Positions 7,764 to 13,678 of a stretch of DNA of 13,924 bases are shown here, in pieces (the stretch's first letter is position 1; every line of letters starts with the position of its first letter). Origin of the DNA: Alistipes sp. (GTDB lineage Bacteria; Bacteroidota; Bacteroidia; Bacteroidales; Rikenellaceae); contig JAGBTW010000126.1 of assembly GCA_017631135.1 (NCBI GenBank), forward strand, positions 1 through 13,924, read 5' to 3'. The notes below the pieces were generated by a model. It was not told the origin of the DNA, ran no database searches, and was given only the letters and a program-made list of their open reading frames with translations. Both the position numbers and the translations under genes were made by a program.

Positions 7764-8711
7764 CTACTTGCTTGGAGCATCAAAATAGATTGTCGTAGAG
7801 ACGCTTATACCGCCGAAGGGGTATATAATCTCTATGGTATTCAAATCTTTGGGCGACGCATACTCGGGGTTGTAGGTGAGCTTGTAGCGACCATCCTCTA
7901 TGGCACGCACCGTCATCTCCAATGCCGAGTTGCTGCGCAAGCGTGCACCAACCGAGGTGCGCACGGGGCGCTCGTCCAACATAAGGGCAAAGATGCAGTA
8001 GCCCTCGCCCTCCTCCTCGACATTTAGCGTTACACGCGAGTACAACGCGCGGTAGCTACGACGCAATGCCTCCGCCTCGTCGCGGCGCGTAGCATCGAAG
8101 AAGTAGCCCGTTAATGCCTCGAGGGCATATACCGACTCCTTAATCTTGTCGAGATCATCTATCGTTGCGAACTCCTTGCGCAGGCGCTCCAACTCCGCCA
8201 CTTTGCCGTTATCAATAGCTATAAAGGCGTTAACGAGCTCCTTGCGCGTCTCCTCGTCGAATGGATAGCGCACAGAGACCTCATAGCGATAGCTCTTTGT
8301 TGCACGCGTATAGATACGCTCCCAGTATATGTCTGCCGCATTTGAGACAGATATATCACACAAGTATGGGAGCTTTGCCGCCTCGGTCATAAGCACCGAC
8401 GAGTAGTCGTACATCACCGAGTTCCAGTCGTCATAGCTCACCTGACGCGCAAGCATAACCTCGGTAGAGGCAACATTCACAGCTATGGAGTTGATGATAT
8501 GCTGACGGATGGTGTTCATAGCCTTATCCGTAGCCTCGCTCAATGTCTCACCCACCTCCGTAACTGCGAGGTAGTCGGACGTAGAAACGCCTATCCATGT
8601 GGGCTGTGTGGCACGACTCTGGTCCACAACGCGCTCCTGCTGTGCAGAGGCGGTAGAGGTGCCAAGCACAAGGAGAAGCAATATGGTTACTATGGAATAT
8701 ATACGTCGCAT
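7764..8711 (-). CDS. Secreted LPP20-like protein (315 aa)
   Basis: A 315-residue protein. Residues 1-23 are a Sec signal peptide ending STASA; there is no lipobox Cys. The mature start contains QPTWIGVSTSDYLAVTEVG followed by a helix in which Ala recurs (LSEATDKAMNTIRQHI), the typical opening of LPP20-like domains. It continues through about residue 160 with YEVSVRYPFDEETRKEL. Residues about 165-220 are helical and charged. The C-terminal 80 residues are strand-rich and end in a possible small beta domain (TIEIIYPFGGISVSTTIYF). It should be periplasmic or outer-membrane associated. It starts 11 bp after the zinc-ribbon membrane protein gene, so the two belong to one transcript. The paralogous lipoprotein follows directly, and the pair may act together. 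No catalytic residues are evident. Confidence 0.8.
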   Translation of the reverse strand: MRRIYSIVTILLLLVLGTSTASAQQERVVDQSRATQPTWIGVSTSDYLAVTEVGETLSEATDKAMNTIRQHIINSIAVNVASTEVMLARQVSYDDWNSVMYDYSSVLMTEAAKLPYLCDISVSNAADIYWERIYTRATKSYRYEVSVRYPFDEETRKELVNAFIAIDNGKVAELERLRKEFATIDDLDKIKESVYALEALTGYFFDATRRDEAEALRRSYRALYSRVTLNVEEEGEGYCIFALMLDERPVRTSVGARLRSNSALEMTVRAIEDGRYKLTYNPEYASPKDLNTIEIIYPFGGISVSTTIYFDAPSK

Positions 8712-8722
8712 ATCAATCTATT

Positions 8723-9679
8723 TTACAAAGACTTAATCTTTTGATTATCCGAAGCGTAGCGCAACGACAACTTACCCACAAAGGCACTCTTTGCCTCCTT
8801 ATCGCCCACACTATTGTAGTACTTCACGATGTGTACGGCGCAGTCGTAGTCACCAACCATGCCCATGCAGTGCTCGAAGAAGAACTCCTCCGCCTCTGCA
8901 ACAACACCTGCCTCAAGCATCGTCTCAACAACCACGGGGCGCGCCTCGCCACCTGCAAACTCGTCGTTATACTCCGACTCCAAGTATGCATCGCGCAACT
9001 TCACCCACTCGGGCAGTGCCTCATACTCCGCAGCAGCCTTCTCTGCATTATACTTCGCGTAGCCCAAAACACCAACGCCCGCAACGAGCAACACCGCACC
9101 CGCAGCGATAAACACCGCGATGCGACGACGGTTAGCTTTGTGAGCCTTGTCGATAGCCTCGCGCGAGTCATCTATGCGCTGGCGAATCTTCGCTATACGC
9201 TTGTTCACAGCCTCGCCCTCCACGAATGTCGACTTCATGCGCGACATATCATCCTCGAATATGCGCGAGAGCACAGCGACGTCGGTCTCGCTCTTGGTCA
9301 TCGTCTTACCCTTGCGCAACAACGCCAAGACGAACAACACGGCAATACCCGTAGTTGCGATATAGAGAATGGGAGCAGCGATAAGTAACGACGCCACAAC
9401 CATGAAGATCATAGCACCCGCCCACACCTTGTGTGCCATGCGTGCAAAGGTCTGACGCATAGAGGGGGTGATGAGGTTCTCGAGCTGGAACATCTCGCCC
9501 TCGAGGGCCTGCAATGTCACCTCGTCACTGTCAAATGTCGAAGCCTCCTCGCCCTCCGCAGCCTCTGCCATAGGCGCTGCAATAGAGTCTATCGAAGCCT
9601 CAATATAGTCACTGCCGCATGCGGGGCACACAGCCAAGTTATCATCGTAACGCTCATCACATTTGGGACATTTTTTCAT
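8723..9679 (-). CDS. Zinc-ribbon membrane protein (318 aa)
   Basis: A 318-residue protein when started at ATG 9679. Residues 1-22 are a zinc ribbon (C4, C7, C18, C21), followed by an acidic linker. A long hydrophobic stretch at about 88-121 could cross the membrane twice. Then come a charged helical region (about 125-185) and another membrane helix at about 187-208. The C-terminal about 110 residues are acidic and helical and look TPR-like. With two N-terminal crossings plus one more, the ribbon would be cytoplasmic and the C-terminal part periplasmic, linking the two compartments of this locus. The frame opens further upstream only with TTG (9706). I chose ATG 9679 because the resulting MKKCPKC start matches the other zinc-ribbon proteins here. 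It lies 36 bp after the TPR-like gene and 11 bp before the LPP20-like gene. No enzyme motif is seen. Confidence 0.85.
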   Translation of the reverse strand: MKKCPKCDERYDDNLAVCPACGSDYIEASIDSIAAPMAEAAEGEEASTFDSDEVTLQALEGEMFQLENLITPSMRQTFARMAHKVWAGAMIFMVVASLLIAAPILYIATTGIAVLFVLALLRKGKTMTKSETDVAVLSRIFEDDMSRMKSTFVEGEAVNKRIAKIRQRIDDSREAIDKAHKANRRRIAVFIAAGAVLLVAGVGVLGYAKYNAEKAAAEYEALPEWVKLRDAYLESEYNDEFAGGEARPVVVETMLEAGVVAEAEEFFFEHCMGMVGDYDCAVHIVKYYNSVGDKEAKSAFVGKLSLRYASDNQKIKSL

Positions 9680-9715
9680 ACTCACACTTACTTTATTAGT
9701 TTCCAATACCCTATA

Positions 9716-10690
9716 TTACAAGCCGAAGAGCACCTGACCGAGCGACTTCTTCTTCGTCTTCGAGCCACTCGACTTCACAATCTCCGCCTTGACGATGTCA
9801 GCCTTCACGCTCTCGGCCTTAACCTCGGCAGACTTAACCACCTTCTCGCGGCTCTTCTCGGCATCCGCCTCGCGCTGCTTCTGCTCCAACATCGCAGCCT
9901 CGGCAGCCGCAGCCTCGGCATCGAGACGCTTAAGGAACGCCACAACCTCGCCATAGTTGGGGCTCAAGATGTTAGCCGTGCGGCATAGCTCCAAAGCCTC
10001 GTCTATGCGACCCTGGCGCACAAGAGCATCAGCATCAGCTACGATGCGCAAAGTCTCAATCTCGAGGATGCGATTATATACCTCTATCTTCTTGTCGCAC
10101 ACCTCGTTATACTGCTCCACAGTCTCGGGGATAAGCGACATCGCCGCCAACGCCTCGTCATACTGCTCGGCAGCTATCATAGTCTCAATCTTCTTCAACA
10201 AAATGGGCATCTGACGCTCATAGAATGCATCGATGCTCGAGCGCGAGTCCTTGAGAAGCTTCGACAGGCGCGCATCGTTGACATTGAGTTTGTTGATAAG
10301 CGCACGCACACACGCCTCGTCGCTATTGCCATTGCCCTGCAACGACACCGTCTGGCTGTCGAAGACCGTACCGTCAACGCTGTTAACAACCGAGAGCGTA
10401 AGGTCGGCATACATAACTCGCATCTTTGTCATGCCCGTGTCAACAACGCCGTCATCCGTGATTGCAATGGTGGGCACAAGCGCAAAGAAGCCTTCAGCAT
10501 CAGCCATGCCGTTGCGCGTGATTATCTTGCTCAACTTATTACGCAGGGCAAGCGTATTGTTCTCGCCCAAGAAGGCAGCTGTATCTTCATCAATGCTCAC
10601 CGCCATATCGATGACATCCTGTGCCGAAAGCGAGGCTACACCCACAAAGAGAGAGGCAACCAGCGCGAATATATTGCGTGTAAATTTCAT
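9716..10690 (-). CDS. Secreted TPR-like protein with Lys/Ala/Glu repeat tail
   Basis: A 324-residue protein. Residues 1-23 are a Sec signal peptide ending SLSAQ. Residues about 25-135 form an alpha/beta domain (DEDTAAFLGENNTLALRNKL, then MYADLTLSVVNSVDG.VFDSQTVSL) that recalls CsgG/LpoB-like domains, though this is weak. Residues about 160-250 are two helical hairpins of TPR type (QYDEALAAMSLIPE and GRIDEALELCRTANILSPNYGEV). Residues 255-305 are charged and low in complexity, with repeated VK(A/S)(E/D) steps (about 284-306) and a basic end KTKKK. It is probably a periplasmic scaffold. It starts 24 bp after the DUF6175-like gene and ends 36 bp before the zinc-ribbon membrane protein. The basic tail might touch the membrane or nucleic acid; this is speculation. 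Confidence 0.8.
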   Translation of the reverse strand: MKFTRNIFALVASLFVGVASLSAQDVIDMAVSIDEDTAAFLGENNTLALRNKLSKIITRNGMADAEGFFALVPTIAITDDGVVDTGMTKMRVMYADLTLSVVNSVDGTVFDSQTVSLQGNGNSDEACVRALINKLNVNDARLSKLLKDSRSSIDAFYERQMPILLKKIETMIAAEQYDEALAAMSLIPETVEQYNEVCDKKIEVYNRILEIETLRIVADADALVRQGRIDEALELCRTANILSPNYGEVVAFLKRLDAEAAAAEAAMLEQKQREADAEKSREKVVKSAEVKAESVKADIVKAEIVKSSGSKTKKKSLGQVLFGL

Positions 10691-10714
10691 AGTATTATCC
10701 TTTTAGTCGTTACA

Positions 10715-11977
10715 TTAGTAAATCACAATATCCACAGAGTTGCTGTTCACCGTACGCGAAATGGTAAGGTCGAGGCTCTTGAGGTAGAGATACAACTCAC
10801 GCACAAAGTCCGTAACATCGGTCTGCATGCCATCTTCCACAGAGTTGTCGATGTAGACATCGCTATAGGTCAACAGGCGTGACGAAATCTTTGGTGACTG
10901 GTAGCGACCCTTCTGCGCATGTGTCTTTACCCACTGCACGAGCAAGTCTGCGAGAGGCAGCGTGTCGTTAATCTCGGTCTCCATTGTAAGTATTGACGAT
11001 GGGTCGATGGTGAAGCGCAAAGATATGCTCTGACCTGTCTCGTTCTTCTTTATCATGCGCGTAGAGACAAGCGAGATAAGCTCCTTAATCAACGCCTTTG
11101 CCATAGGGCCACAGATAGCCTCCGCAGAGGTCATCTTGCGTGCCGACTTCTCCGACACAGAGCCGAGGGTGTTGCCCGTAGCAATCTCGACAGCCGTAAG
11201 AGTGATATACACCTCCGTACCCGCAGATGTGGTGTTGGTGCTTATGTCGGTCTTTACAGATATATCTGCACCCGAGTTGATGAGTATGGCATCCTCCAAG
11301 GTCATGCCCTCGCCCTTAAGCAGACGATAGGTCTCGGCATTATTGAGGCATGTGATAAGATCCTTTGTCTCAACACCCTGCTCGATAAAGCCCGCATTAA
11401 CCTTGGCGATAATCATGCGCATATACTTATTCGTATTGAAAGCATCCTCATACGACTCTGTGCCCTGGCAGAATGGAACAACCATAACCGTAGGCATGGC
11501 GATATGGTCTGCTACGGTCTCCAACGATGTGGGCTTGACATCGAGGATGCCAGCCTTCTCCATTGTTCTGCGCAAAGCATCATGATACAAACCGAGAGTG
11601 AGCGTCACCTGCACCTGCTTGGCAACCTTCGCCTCGTGGTCGACAGTCACGCGCGCCATGTTGATAAAGCCCGCATAACGCATGGTATTGAAGATGCCAT
11701 CTACATACTCCTGGTCCATTCTATCGAGCGTAGAGGTGATGAGTGGACGACCACCATCAATGCCATCAATACCGCTATACATGTATGTATAAATAGCCGA
11801 CTTCTTTGCCATCTCGATGGCCTCCTTCTTTGAGTCAGCCATACCTGAACATGTGATAATGGCAGTGTTGCCTTCAATCTTTACAAGCATAGCATCCATA
11901 CTATACTGCTGTGCAAATGCCGAAAGGCTCATAAGCAGCGCCGCCACAAGGGTTACAACTCTTCGTATCATAATCAT
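10715..11977 (-). CDS. Secreted DUF6175-like protein (420 aa)
   Basis: A 420-residue protein. The signal peptide ends LSAFAQ near residue 23; a second in-frame ATG at codon 3 is an equally good start. Residues about 30-125 show an LPP20-like arrangement (a strand, then SKKEAIEMAKKSAIYTYMY, then strands). The middle segment IAMPTVMVVPFCQGTESY (about 159-176), followed by a helix with MRMIIAKVNAGFIEQGVE, matches the pattern I associate with the Bacteroidota family DUF6175; a search is needed to confirm it. Strand-rich segments follow to the C-terminus, which ends in a small domain with RELYLYLKSLDLTISR. It is the first gene of the run after the hairpin that ends the CsgG-like gene. A TAACTTTG sequence at 12052-12059 is a possible but incomplete promoter for it. 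Function is unknown; periplasmic location is likely. Confidence 0.8.
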   Translation of the reverse strand: MIMIRRVVTLVAALLMSLSAFAQQYSMDAMLVKIEGNTAIITCSGMADSKKEAIEMAKKSAIYTYMYSGIDGIDGGRPLITSTLDRMDQEYVDGIFNTMRYAGFINMARVTVDHEAKVAKQVQVTLTLGLYHDALRRTMEKAGILDVKPTSLETVADHIAMPTVMVVPFCQGTESYEDAFNTNKYMRMIIAKVNAGFIEQGVETKDLITCLNNAETYRLLKGEGMTLEDAILINSGADISVKTDISTNTTSAGTEVYITLTAVEIATGNTLGSVSEKSARKMTSAEAICGPMAKALIKELISLVSTRMIKKNETGQSISLRFTIDPSSILTMETEINDTLPLADLLVQWVKTHAQKGRYQSPKISSRLLTYSDVYIDNSVEDGMQTDVTDFVRELYLYLKSLDLTISRTVNSNSVDIVIY

Positions 11978-12023
11978 AAACCGTTAATTATCCACTAAAA
12001 AGGGAGTTTTTATAAATTAGGGC

Positions 12024-12050
12024 TCTATTGGGGCTATCAACCCCAATAGA
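12024..12050 (-). terminator. Probable (leaky) terminator after the CsgG-like gene
   Basis: TCTATTGGGG (12024-12033) and CCCCAATAGA (12041-12050) form a perfect 10-bp stem with a 7-nt loop, 14 nt beyond the stop codon of the CsgG-like gene. On the minus strand it is followed by a few mixed bases and then AATTTATAAAAA; the T-tract is weak, so some transcripts may read through into the DUF6175-like gene. Confidence 0.65.
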
Positions 12051-12051
12051 A

Positions 12052-12059
12052 CAAAGTTA
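12052..12059 (-). promoter_or_regulatory. Possible -7 box (TAACTTTG) for the DUF6175-like operon
   Basis: The minus strand reads TAACTTTG, a full match to the Bacteroidota TAnnTTTG -7 element. No TTG is present at the usual 17-23 nt upstream, which lies inside the preceding coding region, so the promoter is uncertain. Transcription would start inside the right arm of the terminator hairpin. Confidence 0.3.
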
Positions 12060-12063
12060 GCTA

Positions 12064-12993
12064 TTAGCCAAGGAGAGCCTTACCGAAGTTCATAAGCTCT
12101 GAACCACGCTGACGATCAAGCTCGATGATGAGCTTTACACCTGCGTTGAACTCCTGCTGGATAACGGGAGCATCCTTCTTTGAAACCTTGCAACGAGAGA
12201 GACCATCAAGAACCTCCTCTGCTACAACCTCTGCAATCTTCTCGCGTGTAACCTTTGGACCGATCTTCTTCTCCTTGTATACTGCGAAGATAGAACCCTT
12301 TGAGAAGCCCATCTCCTCACCACCAGAGATCCAAAGCTCTGTGATGTTACCCTTCTTGTCAGCCTCGCCGAGCTCCAAGATGTATGTATTAACCTTGAAG
12401 TACTCATCGCAGAAGCCCAACATTTCTGACTTAACCTTGATACCGAGGTCGTTGCGACCGCCAGCAATCTTCTTCAAACAGCTGTTGAAAGCATCGTCGT
12501 AGCTGCTCATGCTCAACTCCTTAAGTTTGTAGTTCTTTGAACCTACGAGTGTACCGTTAGTGATGTCGAAGAGCTGAACTGTGAAGTTAACCATTGTGTA
12601 GTACAAAGAGTCACCGCTGTCGCTAACCTTGTACTCGTGCTCCAACATCTCAACCTGACCCTTGAGCAAGAAGTTAGCATTAACTGCCTTGTAAGCGGCT
12701 GTGCTCTCTGTCTGCCAGTTGCTCTCTGTAACTACATCCTCGTAGCTACCCTCATCGAAGAGACCCTTAAGGCGAGAGTCAGTCAATGCGTCAACGATGT
12801 AAAAACGATTGATTTCAGAGAAACCAGTGATAACAGCAGAACGAACGTTGTCAGTTGCTGTGTAAGTCACAAGTGGAGACTTTGTGAAAGGCTCGATGAT
12901 AACAGTCTGCTTCTGGGGATCCTCCTGTGCAGAGAGGCTTGTTGCTGTAAAGAGCGCAGCAGCGAGCATCACAAAACGAAAAAATTTCTTCAT
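12064..12993 (-). CDS. CsgG/LpoB-like secreted protein (309 aa)
   Basis: A 309-residue protein. Residues 1-22 are a Sec signal peptide ending SLSAQ. Mature residues about 28-175 match the CsgG/LpoB-like fold: strand TVIIEPFTKSPLVTYT, helix VRSAVITGFSEINRF, strand FYIVD, ...AVNANFLLKGQVEMLEHEYK, MVNFTVQLFDITNGTLVGS, and the helix DDAFNSCLKKIAG. Family members include the curli secretion pore CsgG and activators of penicillin-binding proteins; many are lipoproteins, but here no lipobox Cys is present. Residues about 205-309 add an unassigned domain (ITELWISGGEEMGFSKGSIFAVYKE and onward). The gene has its own promoter (13068-13098) and terminator hairpin, so it can be a single-gene unit upstream of the envelope run. 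Codons such as TCT, CGT, GTT, ACT and GGT dominate, unlike neighbours rich in TCG, CGC and GCG, suggesting strong expression. Pore function cannot be claimed. Confidence 0.82.
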   Translation of the reverse strand: MKKFFRFVMLAAALFTATSLSAQEDPQKQTVIIEPFTKSPLVTYTATDNVRSAVITGFSEINRFYIVDALTDSRLKGLFDEGSYEDVVTESNWQTESTAAYKAVNANFLLKGQVEMLEHEYKVSDSGDSLYYTMVNFTVQLFDITNGTLVGSKNYKLKELSMSSYDDAFNSCLKKIAGGRNDLGIKVKSEMLGFCDEYFKVNTYILELGEADKKGNITELWISGGEEMGFSKGSIFAVYKEKKIGPKVTREKIAEVVAEEVLDGLSRCKVSKKDAPVIQQEFNAGVKLIIELDRQRGSELMNFGKALLG

Positions 12994-13042
12994 AGTTGTA
13001 AAATGTTAAATTAAGTTTAGTGTGTTTTCGTGTGAATAATAA

Positions 13043-13059
13043 AATGCCTTTGGGGCATT
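13043..13059 (-). other. Hairpin at the 5' end of the CsgG-like mRNA
   Basis: AATGCC (13043-13048) pairs with GGCATT (13054-13059) over a 5-nt loop. Given the -7 box at 13068-13075, transcription should begin near 13061-13063, so this hairpin would sit at the extreme 5' end of the mRNA. It may protect the transcript from decay. Confidence 0.45.
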
Positions 13060-13067
13060 AATCATTA

Positions 13068-13098
13068 CAAAGATAAGCGTTTTTTTTCAATAAAACAA
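13068..13098 (-). promoter_or_regulatory. Bacteroidota promoter of the CsgG-like gene
   Basis: On the minus strand TATCTTTG (13075 to 13068) is a full match to TAnnTTTG. A TTG (13098 to 13096) lies 20 nt upstream at the -33 position, and the spacer contains a run of eight A. The predicted start near 13062 gives a leader of about 68 nt before the ATG at 12993. Confidence 0.75.
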
Positions 13099-13223
13099 TA
13101 GTCCTTAAAAACACACACTCGAAAATTGCAGCTTAAACCACCCATAATTCCCATTCAAAACCGCTTTGCACGACCTTTAGAACACTTTATCGTCGTTTAG
13201 AAAAAATACATTAATGCGGGCGA

Positions 13224-13265
13224 AACGGCTATTAGCGCGCCGTTGCGGCGCAAGCGCACCGCAAC
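13224..13265. other. Two overlapping, mutually exclusive GC-rich hairpins
   Basis: AACGGC (13224-13229) pairs with GCCGTT (13239-13244). GTTGCGG (13242-13248) pairs with CCGCAAC (13259-13265), and on the minus strand this second stem extends to 10 bp through a G-U wobble and two more pairs, with a 4-nt loop. The two share bases 13242-13244 and so compete. Confidence 0.5.
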
Positions 13266-13272
13266 CACCGCT

Positions 13273-13348
13273 CTACCCTAACACTACCCCTCACTACCCA
13301 CCCTCATTAACAAGAGTAGTTTGGGAGTAGCGAGAGTAGAATAGGTAG
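13273..13348. repeat. Facing arrays of CTACC and GAGTAG-type motifs
   Basis: CTACC occurs at 13273, 13284 and 13294. The near-complement GAGTAG occurs at 13314, 13325 and 13334, with AGGTAG at 13343. The steps are 9-11 bp, close to one DNA turn, and the two halves mirror each other around about 13307. The whole could fold as an interrupted hairpin or serve as phased protein sites. Confidence 0.5.
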
Positions 13349-13357
13349 AAAGTGTTT

Positions 13358-13373
13358 ATCTTGAGCAAAAGAT
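13358..13373. other. Short hairpin ATCTT/AAGAT
   Basis: ATCTT (13358-13362) and AAGAT (13369-13373) pair around a 6-nt loop. On the minus strand it lies next to GAGATC and resembles one arm of a dispersed palindromic repeat. Confidence 0.3.
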
Positions 13374-13387
13374 CTCCAGGTCTCCGA

Positions 13388-13413
13388 CTCGGTCGACGGT
13401 CATACTGCCCGAG
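13388..13413. other. Hairpin CTCGG/CCGAG
   Basis: CTCGG (13388-13392) pairs with CCGAG (13409-13413) across a 16-nt loop. It lies between the AGATCTCC (13372-13379) and GAGAGATG (13411-13418) segments, which themselves pair imperfectly. It may belong to the same palindromic element as the flanking hairpins. Confidence 0.3.
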
Positions 13414-13441
13414 AGATGCTTGAGTTCCTCTACCCTGCTCC

Positions 13442-13478
13442 GCCATGGCATAACAAGCACACTTGTTCTGCTCATGGC
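13442..13478. repeat. Strong 15-bp interrupted stem-loop
   Basis: GCCATG (13442-13447) pairs with CATGGC (13473-13478), GCA (13448-13450) with TGC (13469-13471), and AACAAG (13452-13457) with CTTGTT (13462-13467). One mismatch and one bulge interrupt the stem, and a 4-nt loop closes it. No T-run follows on either strand, so this is not a terminator. It may be the core of a small mobile or REP-like element, or a structured RNA. Confidence 0.55.
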
Positions 13479-13532
13479 TTAATCACAGCGTTCACTACCG
13501 TTCAGCATGACAACACTGATTATCAATGTATT

Positions 13533-13560
13533 ACTAATTGCTAATTACTCATTACTAATT
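13533..13560. repeat. Four 7-bp tandem units (ACTAATT-type)
   Basis: The plus strand reads ACTAATT, GCTAATT, ACTCATT, ACTAATT back to back, preceded by ATT. It is an AT-rich microsatellite-like array. Similar AATTAGT runs occur between genes in Bacteroidota. Confidence 0.6.
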
Positions 13561-13583
13561 CCCATCCTTGCCATCGGTGCATT

Positions 13584-13623
13584 AAAAAAAGCGGGGCTGA
13601 CTAAAGACACTTTAGTCAACCCC
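13584..13623 (-). terminator. Intrinsic terminator of hpf
   Basis: On the minus strand GGGGTTGACTAAAG pairs with CTTTAGTCAGCCCC (14 bp, one G-U wobble) over a 3-nt loop, followed by GC and seven T. The wobble would be a C-A mismatch on the plus strand, so the minus direction is the functional one. It lies 55 nt past the stop codon. Confidence 0.9.
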
Positions 13624-13678
13624 AACCAACCTTAATTAATACTTAATATAAAAAAGATTTATTCTCTCTTTTTGAAGA

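Larger units (their letters stand above)
13100..13583. other. Gene-free, repeat-rich intergenic region
   Basis: No open frame with protein-like character, tRNA or recognisable RNA family was found on either strand. The stretch holds a GC-rich double hairpin (13224-13265), facing CTACC and GAGTAG arrays (13273-13348), several stem-loops (13358-13478) and a 7-bp tandem repeat (13533-13560). It lies between the hpf terminator and the CsgG-like promoter. It looks like a hotspot of small intergenic repeats or a structured RNA. Confidence 0.6.

Noticed and set aside
12064..12993. Curli secretion gene csgG proper
   Set aside because: No lipobox, no curli subunit or CsgE/F genes nearby, and an added C-terminal domain. 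Only fold-level similarity to the family is supported.
13442..13478. Second intrinsic terminator
   Set aside because: The stem is strong, but no T-run follows on either strand.
13273..13560. CRISPR array
   Set aside because: The repeats are 5-7 bp with no unique spacers of 25-40 bp, and no cas genes are present.
13100..13580. tRNA or 6S-like RNA gene in the intergenic region
   Set aside because: No cloverleaf or TTCRA T-arm sequence was found, and the hairpins do not form one long rod with a central bubble. A structured RNA remains possible but unnamed.
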